DNA from: Diphasiastrum complanatum
Taxonomy: Eukaryota; Streptophyta; Lycopodiopsida; Lycopodiales; Lycopodiaceae
Assembly: GCA_029204225.1 (NCBI GenBank)
Contig: CM055104.1
Span: forward strand, 51,115,457 to 51,179,456
DNA length: 64,000 bases
Direction: 5' to 3'
The translations under genes and the position numbers were made by a program. Positions 24,105 through 34,139 of the stretch are shown piece by piece (position 1 is the first letter of the stretch; each line of letters opens with the position of its first letter). The notes beneath the pieces are model-generated. The model was not told the DNA's origin. It did no database searches and saw only the letters and a program-made list of their open reading frames with translations.

Positions 24105-26637
24105 TGCCTTTGGTAGCACAAATTCAAATTATTACTTAACAGTAAAGTATCATCAACATACAAAGTAATGATGATGAAGAAATCCGATACAGACTTGAAA
24201 TAAACATTCGAGTCTATCGAGTTTGGGATTTTGGATTTTTGATCCTTGGATCAGATTTTTTATTCTCGGTCCTTGGGTCATATTTTGACTGTTTGATCCT
24301 TGGGTCGGATTTCTCTGCAGCTTTTCCCTTATGGTCAAGAAATTGGTCTTCCATGAATATGACATCTCTGCTCGTGAAGGTATTATGATTGTCTAGGTTG
24401 TAGAGCTTGTATGTCTTGTGATCTGGGGAGCAGCTTATGAAAATCAATTTTCTGCTTTTGTCATCCAACTTCTTTCTTAGATCTTTAAAGATCTGAGCAT
24501 AGGCAATGCATCCAAACACTCGAATATGTTTGAGTGATGGCTTTGATCCAGTCCGCACCTCATAGGGTGTCTTGCCATTCAGGGCCTTGGTGATAAATCG
24601 ATTTTGCAAGTAGGTAGTTGTGGTGACAACTTCTGTCCAAAATCACTTTGGAAGAGAAGCATGGTCCATCATGCTTTTGGCAATCTCAATAAGTGTCTGA
24701 TTCTTCCGTTCTGCTACTCTATTGGACTGAGGGGAGTAGCTGGTGGTGTATTGTTGATGTATTCCACGAGCCCTACAGAATTCTTTGAACTCGATGGAGA
24801 TGTATTCTCCCCCTCTATCAGAACGTATAGATTCGATTGTTCTCTGGGTTTGATTTTCTATAGATGCCTTGAACTGCTTGAAGAATCTAAAGTATCAAAT
24901 TTATTATTCAAAAACTAAGTAGCAGTTCTCCTAGAAAAGTCGTCAATAAAAGTCAGAAAATAAAAAGCTCCCCCTATGGAAGAAGTCTGCATTGGCCCAC
25001 AAAGGTCACTATGTACAAGATCTAGCAAATCTCTAGAAGTATGAACAAAATCTGAAGTAAAAGGACTTCTAGCATACTTGCTGATAATACAGCTTTCACA
25101 TGGAGAATCGGATCTGCTAATGGAGGGAAGATCTTGCACTAAGTTCTTATTTGACATTTTTTGAATACTCTTGAAATTAAAATGACCTACTCTGAAATGC
25201 CACAACAAATGATTTGATTCAGAAGTAGAAATAAGAGCTTGACTACTTGTAAAATAACATTAACTTAATCTGTAAAGGTAGCCACATCTTCTACCATAAG
25301 CTTAAACTTTCCAGACTTGTCAAGAATAGTGCAGCCCTCTGTATCGAATTCAACCCTACGACCAGAATCAGTGATTTTGCTTATAGAAAGCAGATTCTTG
25401 GTAAGGTTCAAAATATAAAGGACATTGAACAACAACTTATTACCTCTCTGAAATTCGACCTTGACTGTTCCTTCACCTTCAATGGAGTGAGTTGAGTTTT
25501 CTCCAAGTTGCACAACTCTAGAATGGATAAAAGGCTTGTAGTTTTAGAACCAATCCTGATGATGGGTCATGTGCTGAGTTGTTCTGGAGTCCAAGTACCA
25601 GGAATTGATATCCTGAAAATTTTCGACCCTGGTCATAAAGACAGCTTCATCTTCCTCTTCATGCTAGATCGAGTTGAGGCAGCATTTGCTTGTTGGAACT
25701 GCTTCTTCTTTTCATTGTTGTACTAAGTCTTGAGTGTTCTGTAGTCCTTGATGAGATGACCAGTCCTCTTACAGTACTTGCAGAAGAGTTTCTGCATCAG
25801 CTGGAATGATGAAGGAAAATTCAAATTTGACTCTAAGCTAGAATTCGACCTTGAGTTAAAATTTGACCCTGAGCCAAAATTCGACCCAGACTGCATGTTG
25901 CTCTTTTTGCCTAAATAATTAGATTTTGTGGATTTCTTTGACTTGAACTTTTGATTTTTCTTTGTGTATAGAGCCTGAGGATCTGATCCTGAGCCTGCGG
26001 AACTAATTCTGAGCCTGAAGATGATGCATTTTTTTCTGATCTCCTCTTGTAATAGCATTGAAATCACTCTTGATAGAGTAAGTTGTTGCTGGGTCAAAAT
26101 AGCCATGACCCATGTTTCATAGGCATCAAGGAGACTTGATAAAAGAGTCATCATTGCATCAGAATCTTCTATGATTGAGCCAATCACAGTCATTTGCTCC
26201 ATGAGATTTTTAAATGTATTGAGATCGCTAGAAATAGTGTCTGCATCAGACATCCTCAAGGTGAAGATTTTCTTCCTAAGATGGAGTTTGGATGTGACAT
26301 CTCTGATGTCATAGAGTGTAGCTAGGATGTCCCAAGCATCCTTAGTTGTCTGAGCAGATCAAATATGACTGATCTGGGAGTCTTTGATATTTAGTGTGAT
26401 TAAGTCAAATTCCTTGCCATCTCTTTGCCTCCATTTGGTGATGCTAGTTGCATCAGTCTTTGGCTTGATTTTGGTACCATCAACTACGTCTCACAGAGGA
26501 ACTAGAAGTAGAATCAGAAACAACAATAGCGGAATACTATTGGCTGCGCTCTTGCTGATATGAGGTCTTAGTAGAAACGAGACTGATAACCCACAATGAA
26601 TATGCAGATTATTGAACCACCCACTTTGATACCATGA
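24105..26637 (-). pseudogene. Copia polyprotein remnant (D)
   Basis: Read on the minus strand, gag lies at 26500-25726. It has Ser/Gly/Asn-rich repeats and a knuckle CKYCKRTGHLIKDY at about 25741-25782, whose last Cys is Tyr. The protease site at 25583-25591 reads D-S-R in place of D-S-G. The gag-pre-integrase and integrase start lie at 25208-24915 (HSDLCGP), and the integrase end lies at 24609-24214 with PYEVRTGSKPSLKHIRVFGC. The frame then carries a triple SDPRIK-type repeat and jumps to a short RT piece with LYVDDTLL near 24130-24190, so most of RT is deleted. A primer-site-like ctttgatacca (26624-26634) lies directly inside the LTR at 26638. Confidence 0.75.
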
Positions 26638-27047
26638 GTTACGAATAGAGCCACAGCTGATCTAGAGCTAAGCTATGAAAGCATCACATAAGCAAGACTT
26701 AACCCTAGAAAGCAGAAAAGAGGGAGATTAAGGAGACTAAAGAGAGAGATCAATATCATCAGCTGAATAACAAGTGACACAGTTTTTCTACTTATAGCCA
26801 AGACGAAGCCCTAAAAGGAAGCTTCCGGTGGCTAGGGCCCAACTGGGAGGGATAATAGTGCGCCCTCCAAGAAGGCCCCCACTCTCCAGTAATATGTCCA
26901 AATGGCCTAATAATGAATAATAAGGCCAAAGGCCAACCATGTAGTCTAAGTGTCACCAATGAATAAAAAAGGGCCCAAGGCTTGCTTATGCATAAAGTAA
27001 AGTAAATGTAAATGGACGCGACGAATGTAATGAGCCAAGTCCATAAC
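26638..27047 (-). mobile_element. 410-bp LTR shared by elements D and E
   Basis: On the minus strand it runs from GTTATGGACTTGG (27047) to CTATTCGTAAC (26638) and is followed three bases later by TGGTATCAAAG. Copies of this LTR occur in the CTL intron (10316-10696) and split around element E (27347-27633 and 29119-29271). It has a TATA-like GGCTATAAGTAG and a CT-rich 3' part. On its other side lies a Gypsy chromodomain fragment, so it may be the 3' LTR of E as well as the 5' LTR of D. Confidence 0.7.
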
Positions 27048-27346
27048 TATCTTTGACACAAAAAAAAGACCCAACTGCCGAAAAGAAACTGGATCAAACA
27101 GCAACAAGCCCTGGTGCATCAACAACTAGAGCAGCATCTGATCTAGAGGAATCAACAAGTGCAGCAAGAGCACGATCCTGATCCGCAAGTGATGGCGTAT
27201 GATATAAGACATCAATAGGCTCCCATGTGGCCTCCTCAATAGGACGACCATCCCAATGGATCGAAAACTGAATCTGTCGGCAGCGTCGACTATGGTGAGG
27301 GCGAACCTAGTGCATGGCAGCTGGTAAGAAAGGGAACAACTCAGGA
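27048..27346 (-). pseudogene. Gypsy chromodomain (C-terminus of pol)
   Basis: The minus strand encodes FSIHWDGRPIEEATWEP, the C-terminal chromodomain motif of chromovirus integrases, followed by an acidic/alanine-rich tail and a stop near 27070. About 20 bases after the stop a T-rich spacer leads to the LTR at 27047. The upstream part is frameshifted or stopped. The rest of integrase and RT is missing. Confidence 0.72.
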
Positions 27347-29271
27347 TACTGGAGAGTGGGGGCCTTCTTGGAGGGCACACTATTATCCCTCCCAGTTGGG
27401 CCCTAGCCACCAGAAGCTTCCTTTTAGGGCTTCCTCTTGGCTATAAGTAGGAAAACTGTGTCATTTGTTATTCAGCTGATGATATTGATCTCTCTCTCTA
27501 GTCTTCTTAATCTCTCTCTCTTTCCTGCTTTTTAGGGTTAAGTCTTGCTTATGTGCTGCTTTCATAGCTTAAGTCTTGCTTATGTGATGCTTTCATAGCT
27601 TAGCTCTAGATTAGTTGTGGCTCTATTCGTAACTTGGTATCGGAGCACTTTCCTGATTGTTGAATTTCATATCTGATTTTTTGATTGGGTGCCCATTTTC
27701 CTTGCTGATTTTTCTCTCTTTGCTGAGGGCTTTCATCTCTTTGCTTCAGCAACATTCAGCACAGTTTGGAGGACCAGCTCCCATCAAAGCATTTTCCTTG
27801 GCGGAGCTTTAGCAAATAGTTAGCGGAAGTACTTCCGCTAAATTGGCGGTCTAAAAAAAAAAATTGGGCAGATTATTTCCGGCGCCCAAGTTCCACCCCT
27901 CTATCACCCATTTCCATGTAGTTGGAGGCTCTCCAGCGCCCAATTCCCTCATTTCTTTCGTCCGTTCCTCCTCCCATTTTCAGCCCTCTTTTCACTTTTG
28001 TTTGCAGGCTGTCCACCCGCTTCATATTTGTCACTTTCATCCATTTTTGTCTCCGTTTGCAGCCATTTTTCACACCTTGTTTGCAGGCTGTCCATCGCCC
28101 ATCCTCAACCAGATTTCACGAAATTCTCCATTCGATACTCCAATTTGTCACTTGCCTCCTGGCTGTCTAGCGCATTTTTACAGCCTTCATTTTCACTTTT
28201 TCCATTTGTTGATTGTTGTCCTTTCTTAGTTGTGATAATAGTGGTTTTAATAGATTAATTTAGGGTGACGACAAGAGTCCGCTCTCTCAAGTTTTCGTCT
28301 ATTCCTTCCACTATCATTATGGCACATTCACCTACCCTGAGTGAGACTACTCAAGAGACCTTATTCGATCAGTTTTGTCGCATCGATGAACCCTTTCTAG
28401 CCTCGTTCTTTGCTGCGATACCGTTATGACGGGCTTTGCTACTATGTAGTCACAGATTGATTCTTTACAACCTCATGGTCCTGGTAAAGCTCCTTTTTTT
28501 TTCCCTTCATTTGGGCCTCCATTTGGATTTCCATCCTCTTGTCCTTCGCTTGGCAGTTGGGTTCATTATGCACCAAACCCACCCCCTGGCTTCCCACGTC
28601 AATCAGCTCTTGCGCCACATTTTCCATGTCATCCAGCTCTTGAGTCACAATCATTTGAGTCACCTGCGTCATTTGAGACAGTCATAGAGATATTTGAGAT
28701 AGTCATTGAGTTACTTGAGCTAGTTCATGTCTCGCATAGTGAGTTTGAGTCACATCTATAGGTTGATGTTGCACAGGTTGATATTGCGAAAACTTCACAG
28801 GTTGATCTTACAGATACTACAAAGGTTGATGCTGATATTACAGATACTACATGCCTTAGTGCAGTTCTCGAGTGCTTTGTTACTGTAGCCTGCTTTGATA
28901 CTGTTGCATCCTTTGCTACTGTTGATGCTATTACATGCTTTGATATTGATGCTGATACTGATGATGAGTAGCTTGGTGCTGCTCCTGAGTGCCATGCTAC
29001 AGATATTGTAGCCTATGTTCCTTATCGCATTGCTTTTGAGTACCATGCTACAGATGTTGTAGCCTATGCTGCTTATTACGATGAGTCTATGGGTGTTCTT
29101 TTAGATGACTTGCCTACTTGTCCAAATGGCCTAATAATGAATAATAAGGCCAAAGGCCAACTATATAGTCTAAGTGTCACTAATGAATAAAAAAGGGCCC
29201 AAGGCCTGCTTATGCATAAAGTAAAGTAAATGTAAATGGACGCGACGAATGTAATGAGCCAAGTCCATAAC
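27347..29271 (+). mobile_element. Element E with a split, inverted LTR
   Basis: The 3' part of the 410-bp LTR lies at 27347-27633 in plus orientation, with a primer site TGGTATCGGAGC at 27635-27646 right after it. The 5' part of the same LTR lies at 29119-29271 in minus orientation. Together they make one LTR with three bases missing at the junction. The internal part holds a CT-rich leader and a start MAHSPTLSETTQETLFDQF at about 28318, soon stopped. Last comes an acidic, repetitive stretch (about 28680-29110) with CHATDIVAY and YHATDVVAY units 51 bases apart. No RT or integrase was seen. Confidence 0.6.
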
Positions 29272-31017
29272 TCCATGTAGGATTTTGGTGGAAATGCGTG
29301 ATGCAGCGGAAGTGGAGCAGGTGGTTAATGGATCGAAAGTGCGGCAGTTACCAGCAAGAAGAGAGTTATCGAGTAATACAATGCGCAATATAATATAATA
29401 GTAGTGGAACGATGCACTTGATTAGATATCAAGAATGTGAGTACAATGCATGATATGTACAACCCTCCTCTCCTCTTTTCTACACATGTGGCGTGAATTA
29501 CTTGCATAGTCTCCTTTTGAAGAAGTGCAACGTGCATTTGTAGTTGGTAAAAATCTGATTTTTCTCAAATTTTGTTAGCCTCTCTCCTTATCTGTTTGTT
29601 GTTGATTCTGATCTCACTCTCCTTTAAGAACCTTGGCATTTTTTTTAAGGTGCCCAAATATTTCCTTTAGAATTTAAATTTGTTTAGCTTCTTGGGCCTA
29701 CCAGTTGAGAAATTTATCCTTCTATTGTTGAAAATGCCCCTTCATTTTTTTTTTGTTGTATTCAAGTTTCTTCTTCTCTTCCGGCCTATTTATCCCTGGT
29801 CTTGATGTCATGCTTCAATCTTGTTTGCACAACTATTTAAGGTTATTAAGTTTGTTGGTGAACTGATTCAAAATACTACATTTGTTGTGCTAGCTGCTTC
29901 CCCTACTTATTTTTCTTAGATTGTTTTGCATTTGGCTTTAATAGTTGTATCTCTTACTATGAAGGCTCTTCATTTACTCAATATCCCTTCATATTTTGTA
30001 GTGCTATTAGAGGATTGATTACGAGGTTGTAACATGGATGTTGATAGCTGATATGGATATGATTGTGTGAGGTTGAAGTTTGTGATTTCTTCTTAGTCTA
30101 TTGGTGGGTCATGTACATGATCTATATCTTGTTTTTTGTGTATCTTTGTTGACTAGGAGGCTTCCTTGCATGGCAACTCTAATCTCCTTGTTGTATTTCA
30201 TGCCCCTATGAATCAACATTGTTTTTGCTTAAGGACCCTCCCTTGTGTCTACTACCTTGTCTTGCTCAACTAGGACACTAGCCACCACCAACCTAGCAAT
30301 TCACAATATACAAGGTTTTGCAAGACTAATTCATGGGCTTAATGGCCACTTGTTCATCCTCCAACAAAACTACCATAAATTGATAGCTCAAACAGAAAGC
30401 TACTTTCTAGCATTGATATATAGTTGCAAAAGTGTGACATCTGACTAAAAAAAGCAATATTTAGCAATCCCTATGTTCTTGGAGGAGGTGTGTGAGGAAT
30501 TCATTGTCAACTAATTTGTTGGAGAAGATGATGTGCTAGAAACTACTTTCAAATATCACGATCCTATCAACTTATGCTCAAGCACTCCACATGTTCAATA
30601 CTAGGATGCATCCATCTACCATAAGAGACAAGAATATTGATTCCTTGTGGGATTTTTATGATCAAAGCTATGTTTAATCCACGAGTGTGTAAAGGTCCAA
30701 AACGACTAGAAGAACAATGGATTAACAACATCATGTTTGCCATAGACAATGAGACCATTGTTTCATTTACAAAGCTTGGCTATCTCAATAGGGCCCACGA
30801 GGGGAAGACTATCAACTTTGGAGGCTTGGCCTACAAAACATTTTACAAGACATCTCGAAAAGTAATAGTATGTTTTATATGGACCTCACATTTTCCATAT
30901 CTACCACTATTTGAGTTTTGGATAACAAGGAACTGTTGTTTCTTAAGTTTCAACAACGTACAATAGAGCTTGCACAAATATGTGGATGCAAGAAGAGTCG
31001 AAATTCACTTGATTTGC
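29272..31017. other. Unassigned sequence
   Basis: No LTR, primer site or recognisable protein domain was found on either strand. Short open frames (for example plus-strand 30245-30448 and 30637-30966) have no motif I can assign. It borders the broken 3' end of Copia A at about 31018. Confidence 0.45.
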
Positions 31018-32101
31018 ACGAACAGAATGTGTTCGAGTCGTTGGCATTGAGCCACAGTGAACCAATACCGTTCACTTGATGTCTAGATCCATCTCCAAGA
31101 ACTATGAATCTTGAGGGATCTGCACTTCTGAAATCAGACATTATACGTCTTGATGTCACGAAGTGTGATGTGGCTCCCGAGTCTAGAATCACCTCATGTG
31201 TGTCAAATGTTGCTTCATAGATATAGATGGTCCAACAATTTCTATTCGTTCTTTCTTTGCCCATTTTTGAGCTCTCGGGCTCCTCGACATAGGATGAACT
31301 CTTGTTGTTCTCCTATCTGTTCTGTGCTGATTTGTTTCTCGAGTTCTGGCGGCAATCCATGGCTGCATGACCCTTCTTATGGCAATGGATACACTCAATC
31401 TTGGGATTGAGCCATCATGTATCTATTGTATGTCCGTTTCTTCTACATCTCACGCAAGTCTTCTTGTTTGCACCTTGTTGTTTCAACCTCCCTTTGCTCT
31501 TCCAGTCGCTCTTGCCGGTCCCCTCTGCTTGTTGATCATGATCTTGCCTTTGATTCGACTCCCTCTTAGGCTTAAATTGTTTCTTGGATTTTTTTTTGTT
31601 GTCGTAGAGGGCCTGGTCAGAACCATCTTTGTGATCAAGATGTTCTTTGGCCTCAACTTCCTCTCGAATCTCAACAATTGTCTTTTCGAGGTTCATGGTA
31701 AGATATTTCGCGAGCAGGGTCCTCGTTGTCTGGAATGATCTGGGTAAGGCTCTCAACAGGTACGTGAGCTGCTTCTCAGCTGACACAACGTTCTCTGTCC
31801 CAGAGTTATGTAGTGACAGAAACAGATCCTTCATTTTTCTTACAAAAGAAGTGAGGTCTTTTCCATCCCACTGCAAATTCGTCAGCTGATCTTCTAGCAT
31901 CATGATTTGACTTCTTGATTTCGTCTGAAATCTTGTGAGAAATGCATCCCACATCTCTTTAACTTTGGAGAGTCTTGTCTGGTCAAGTGTGAGACTATCC
32001 TCGATGGAAGATGATAGCAAGGCTACTGCCTTGTCATTTTTCTCCCTCGACTCGTGTAGCTCCTTGTCTATTGTCGTAGGCATTTCTTCTGTGCCATCCA
32101 T
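31018..32101 (-). pseudogene. Copia A Gag and protease start
   Basis: Gag reads openly from the Copia B junction at 32101 through the UBN2-type region (KEMWDAFLTRFQTKSRSQ, LTSFVRKMKDLF). The first zinc knuckle is CVRCRRNGH, and a second, CIHCHKKGHAAMDC, can be read after a stop near 31415. The protease follows with VILDSGATSH at about 31185, in frame from 31264. Similarity to B ends near 31018. The first ~45 residues of this Gag lie beyond Copia B at 38424-38550. Confidence 0.8.
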
Positions 32102-33080
32102 TGAAGAAACAAAATGTTTCTAGCTACAAAGCCTTGCTAGCTTTCATCTCTCAACCTGACGAAGATGTTCGCGAACACGAAAGTCATGAGACACGAAACA
32201 CGAAAAGTTTCGCCAACACGAAAGTCAAAGGAGACGAAGACGAATGGTTCGCGAACACAAAAGATTCATGAACGAGAATCTTTTGCGGTCCAATATGAGA
32301 GAAAGGCGGACGAGCAAAACGAAACCAACGACGCGACACGAAAAATGTTGCAAAATCCATTTTGCCCTCACGCTCCAAAGAGTACCAGCAAAGATCGCGC
32401 AAGTACCCAGAAGTACAAAAATATGATCTGATGGCATGACATCAGCAGATACTCCCTAGGTCGTGGCTAATCTGTCACTCTTGTAATTCTCTGATTAGTT
32501 GTAGATGCTTAATCACTCTAATCTTAGATTTACATAGAGCAACTATGCTTACTGGATGATACTTGACATATAGATCAATAGAGCACACATACATTGTAAT
32601 GTAGTAGTCTCATGCTAGTAAGCAATCAAGACGAAATACAGATAACATGTTCGCCTGCGTGCGAGACGAGTTCGGTGATCAGGATCCGTGAGAGAAGTGT
32701 ATCTCTCTCACACCAGCGCACTACGTGGATTTGCATGCAGTGGAATCAGAGAAAAATCAATATAGATGATTTTCTTGTTGTGTCTGATCTCGAATGCTAA
32801 TGCGTCTGCTGTTTATTTGTGTGTCTAACTAAGTTTTCTTGTTCATTTGAATTCCGCACCTTGGTTGAAATTATGTTGAATGCTGCATTAATTTTATAAA
32901 CGTAGATCAGCAGTGCCTGACTACACTCTGGAGGACTGTAGGAGTGATTTAGCTGGCAATGTCCAGCAATCGCATCTGAACTCCATCTGAGGCAAAAGAG
33001 AGAGTCATGGTTCCTTCGCGAAAGCTTCACGATCCTCCTCATACTCTCAACAGTGGTATCAGAGTATATCACGCTCAACA
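32102..33080 (+). repeat. Left LTR of Copia B
   Basis: This 979-bp LTR carries two perfect GTTCGCGAAC palindromes (32167-32176 and 32247-32256) 80 bases apart. Near its 3' end it has an extra copy of the primer-site sequence TGGTATCAGAG (33054-33064), 28 bases before the real one. Confidence 0.88.
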
Positions 33081-33081
33081 G

Positions 33082-33093
33082 TGGTATCAGAGC
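33082..33093 (+). other. Primer binding site of Copia B
   Basis: TGGTATCAGAGC, complementary to the 3' end of initiator tRNA-Met, begins one base after the left LTR. Confidence 0.85.
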
Positions 33094-33196
33094 AGGTTAT
33101 CCTGTCATATTCTGACATAGCCAAGAAGCTAGCATATCCAAGAGGCCAAGCATTCAGACAAACAACCATCAACAAGGGAATAGACTTCAAGAAACA

Positions 33197-34139
33197 ATGG
33201 CTTCAATTAGCAACATGTAGAGCAAGATCTACACAATACTTGATTCTTCAGGATCTAACTTTCTAGCCTGGAAAGTCAAGACATCTTTGATACTCAAGGG
33301 AGAAGGACTCTTCCCTTGGGTGGTTGGCAGAGAAGAAATGCCTACGACAACAAGCAAGGAGCTACGCGAGTGGAGGGAGAAAAATGACAAGGCAATAGTC
33401 TTGCTATCATCTTCCATCGAAGATAGTCTCACACTTGACCCGGCAATACTCTCCAAAGCTAAGGAGATGTGGGATGCATTGCTCACAAGATTTCAGACGA
33501 AATCAAGAAGTCAAATCATGATGCTGGAAGATCAGCTGACGAATTTGCAGTGGGATGGAAGAGACCTCACTTCTTTCGTAAGATTGATGAAGGATTTGTT
33601 TCTATCACTACATAACGCTGGAACAGAGAACACAGTGTTAGTTGAGAAGTAGCTAACGAACCTGTTGAGAGCCTTACCCAGATCATTCCAGACAACAATG
33701 ACCCTGCTCGCGAAAGATCCTACCATGAACCTCGAAAAGGCGATTGTCGAGATTTGAGAGAAAGTCGAGGCCAGAGAACATCTTGATCACAAAGATGGTT
33801 TTGACCAGGCCCTCTACGGCAACAAAGAAAAATCCAAGAGCCTAAGAGGGAGTCGAATCAGAGGTAGGATCGTGATTAGCAAGCAGAGGGGACCATTAAG
33901 AGCAACTGGAAGAGCAAAGGGAGGTTGAAACAACAAGGTGCAGACAAGAAAACTTGCGTGAGATGTAGAAGAGATGGGCACATGGTAGATACATGCTGGC
34001 TCAATCCCAAGATTGAGTGTATTCATTGCCATAAGAAGGGTACATAGCCATGGATTGCCGCCAAAACCCAAGAAACAAATAAGCATAGAACAGACAAGAG
34101 AACAGCAACAGTTCATCCTATGTCGAGGAGCCCGAGAGC
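33197..34139 (+). pseudogene. Copia B Gag, broken
   Basis: The start MASISNM at 33197 is followed at once by a stop (33218) where A has a glutamine codon. The frame then continues through FLAWKVKTSLILKGEG and KEMWDALLTRFQTKSRSQ up to a stop at 33650. Beyond it, more stops and shifts break the basic region and zinc knuckle (about 33750-34060). Gag would form the particle and package RNA; this copy could not be made in full. Confidence 0.8.

Noticed and set aside
27864-28258. Plus-strand frames rich in Phe, His and Pro
   Set aside because: They lie in the CT-rich leader of element E; three frames are open at once, as expected from composition bias.
30245-30966. Small plus-strand frames of 67 and 109 residues
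   Set aside because: No motif, no neighbouring element structure, and composition like the surrounding AT-rich DNA.
33054-33093. tRNA-Met gene pieces (TGGTATCAGAGC)
   Set aside because: These 12-base matches to the tRNA 3' end follow LTRs and are primer sites; no cloverleaf surrounds them.
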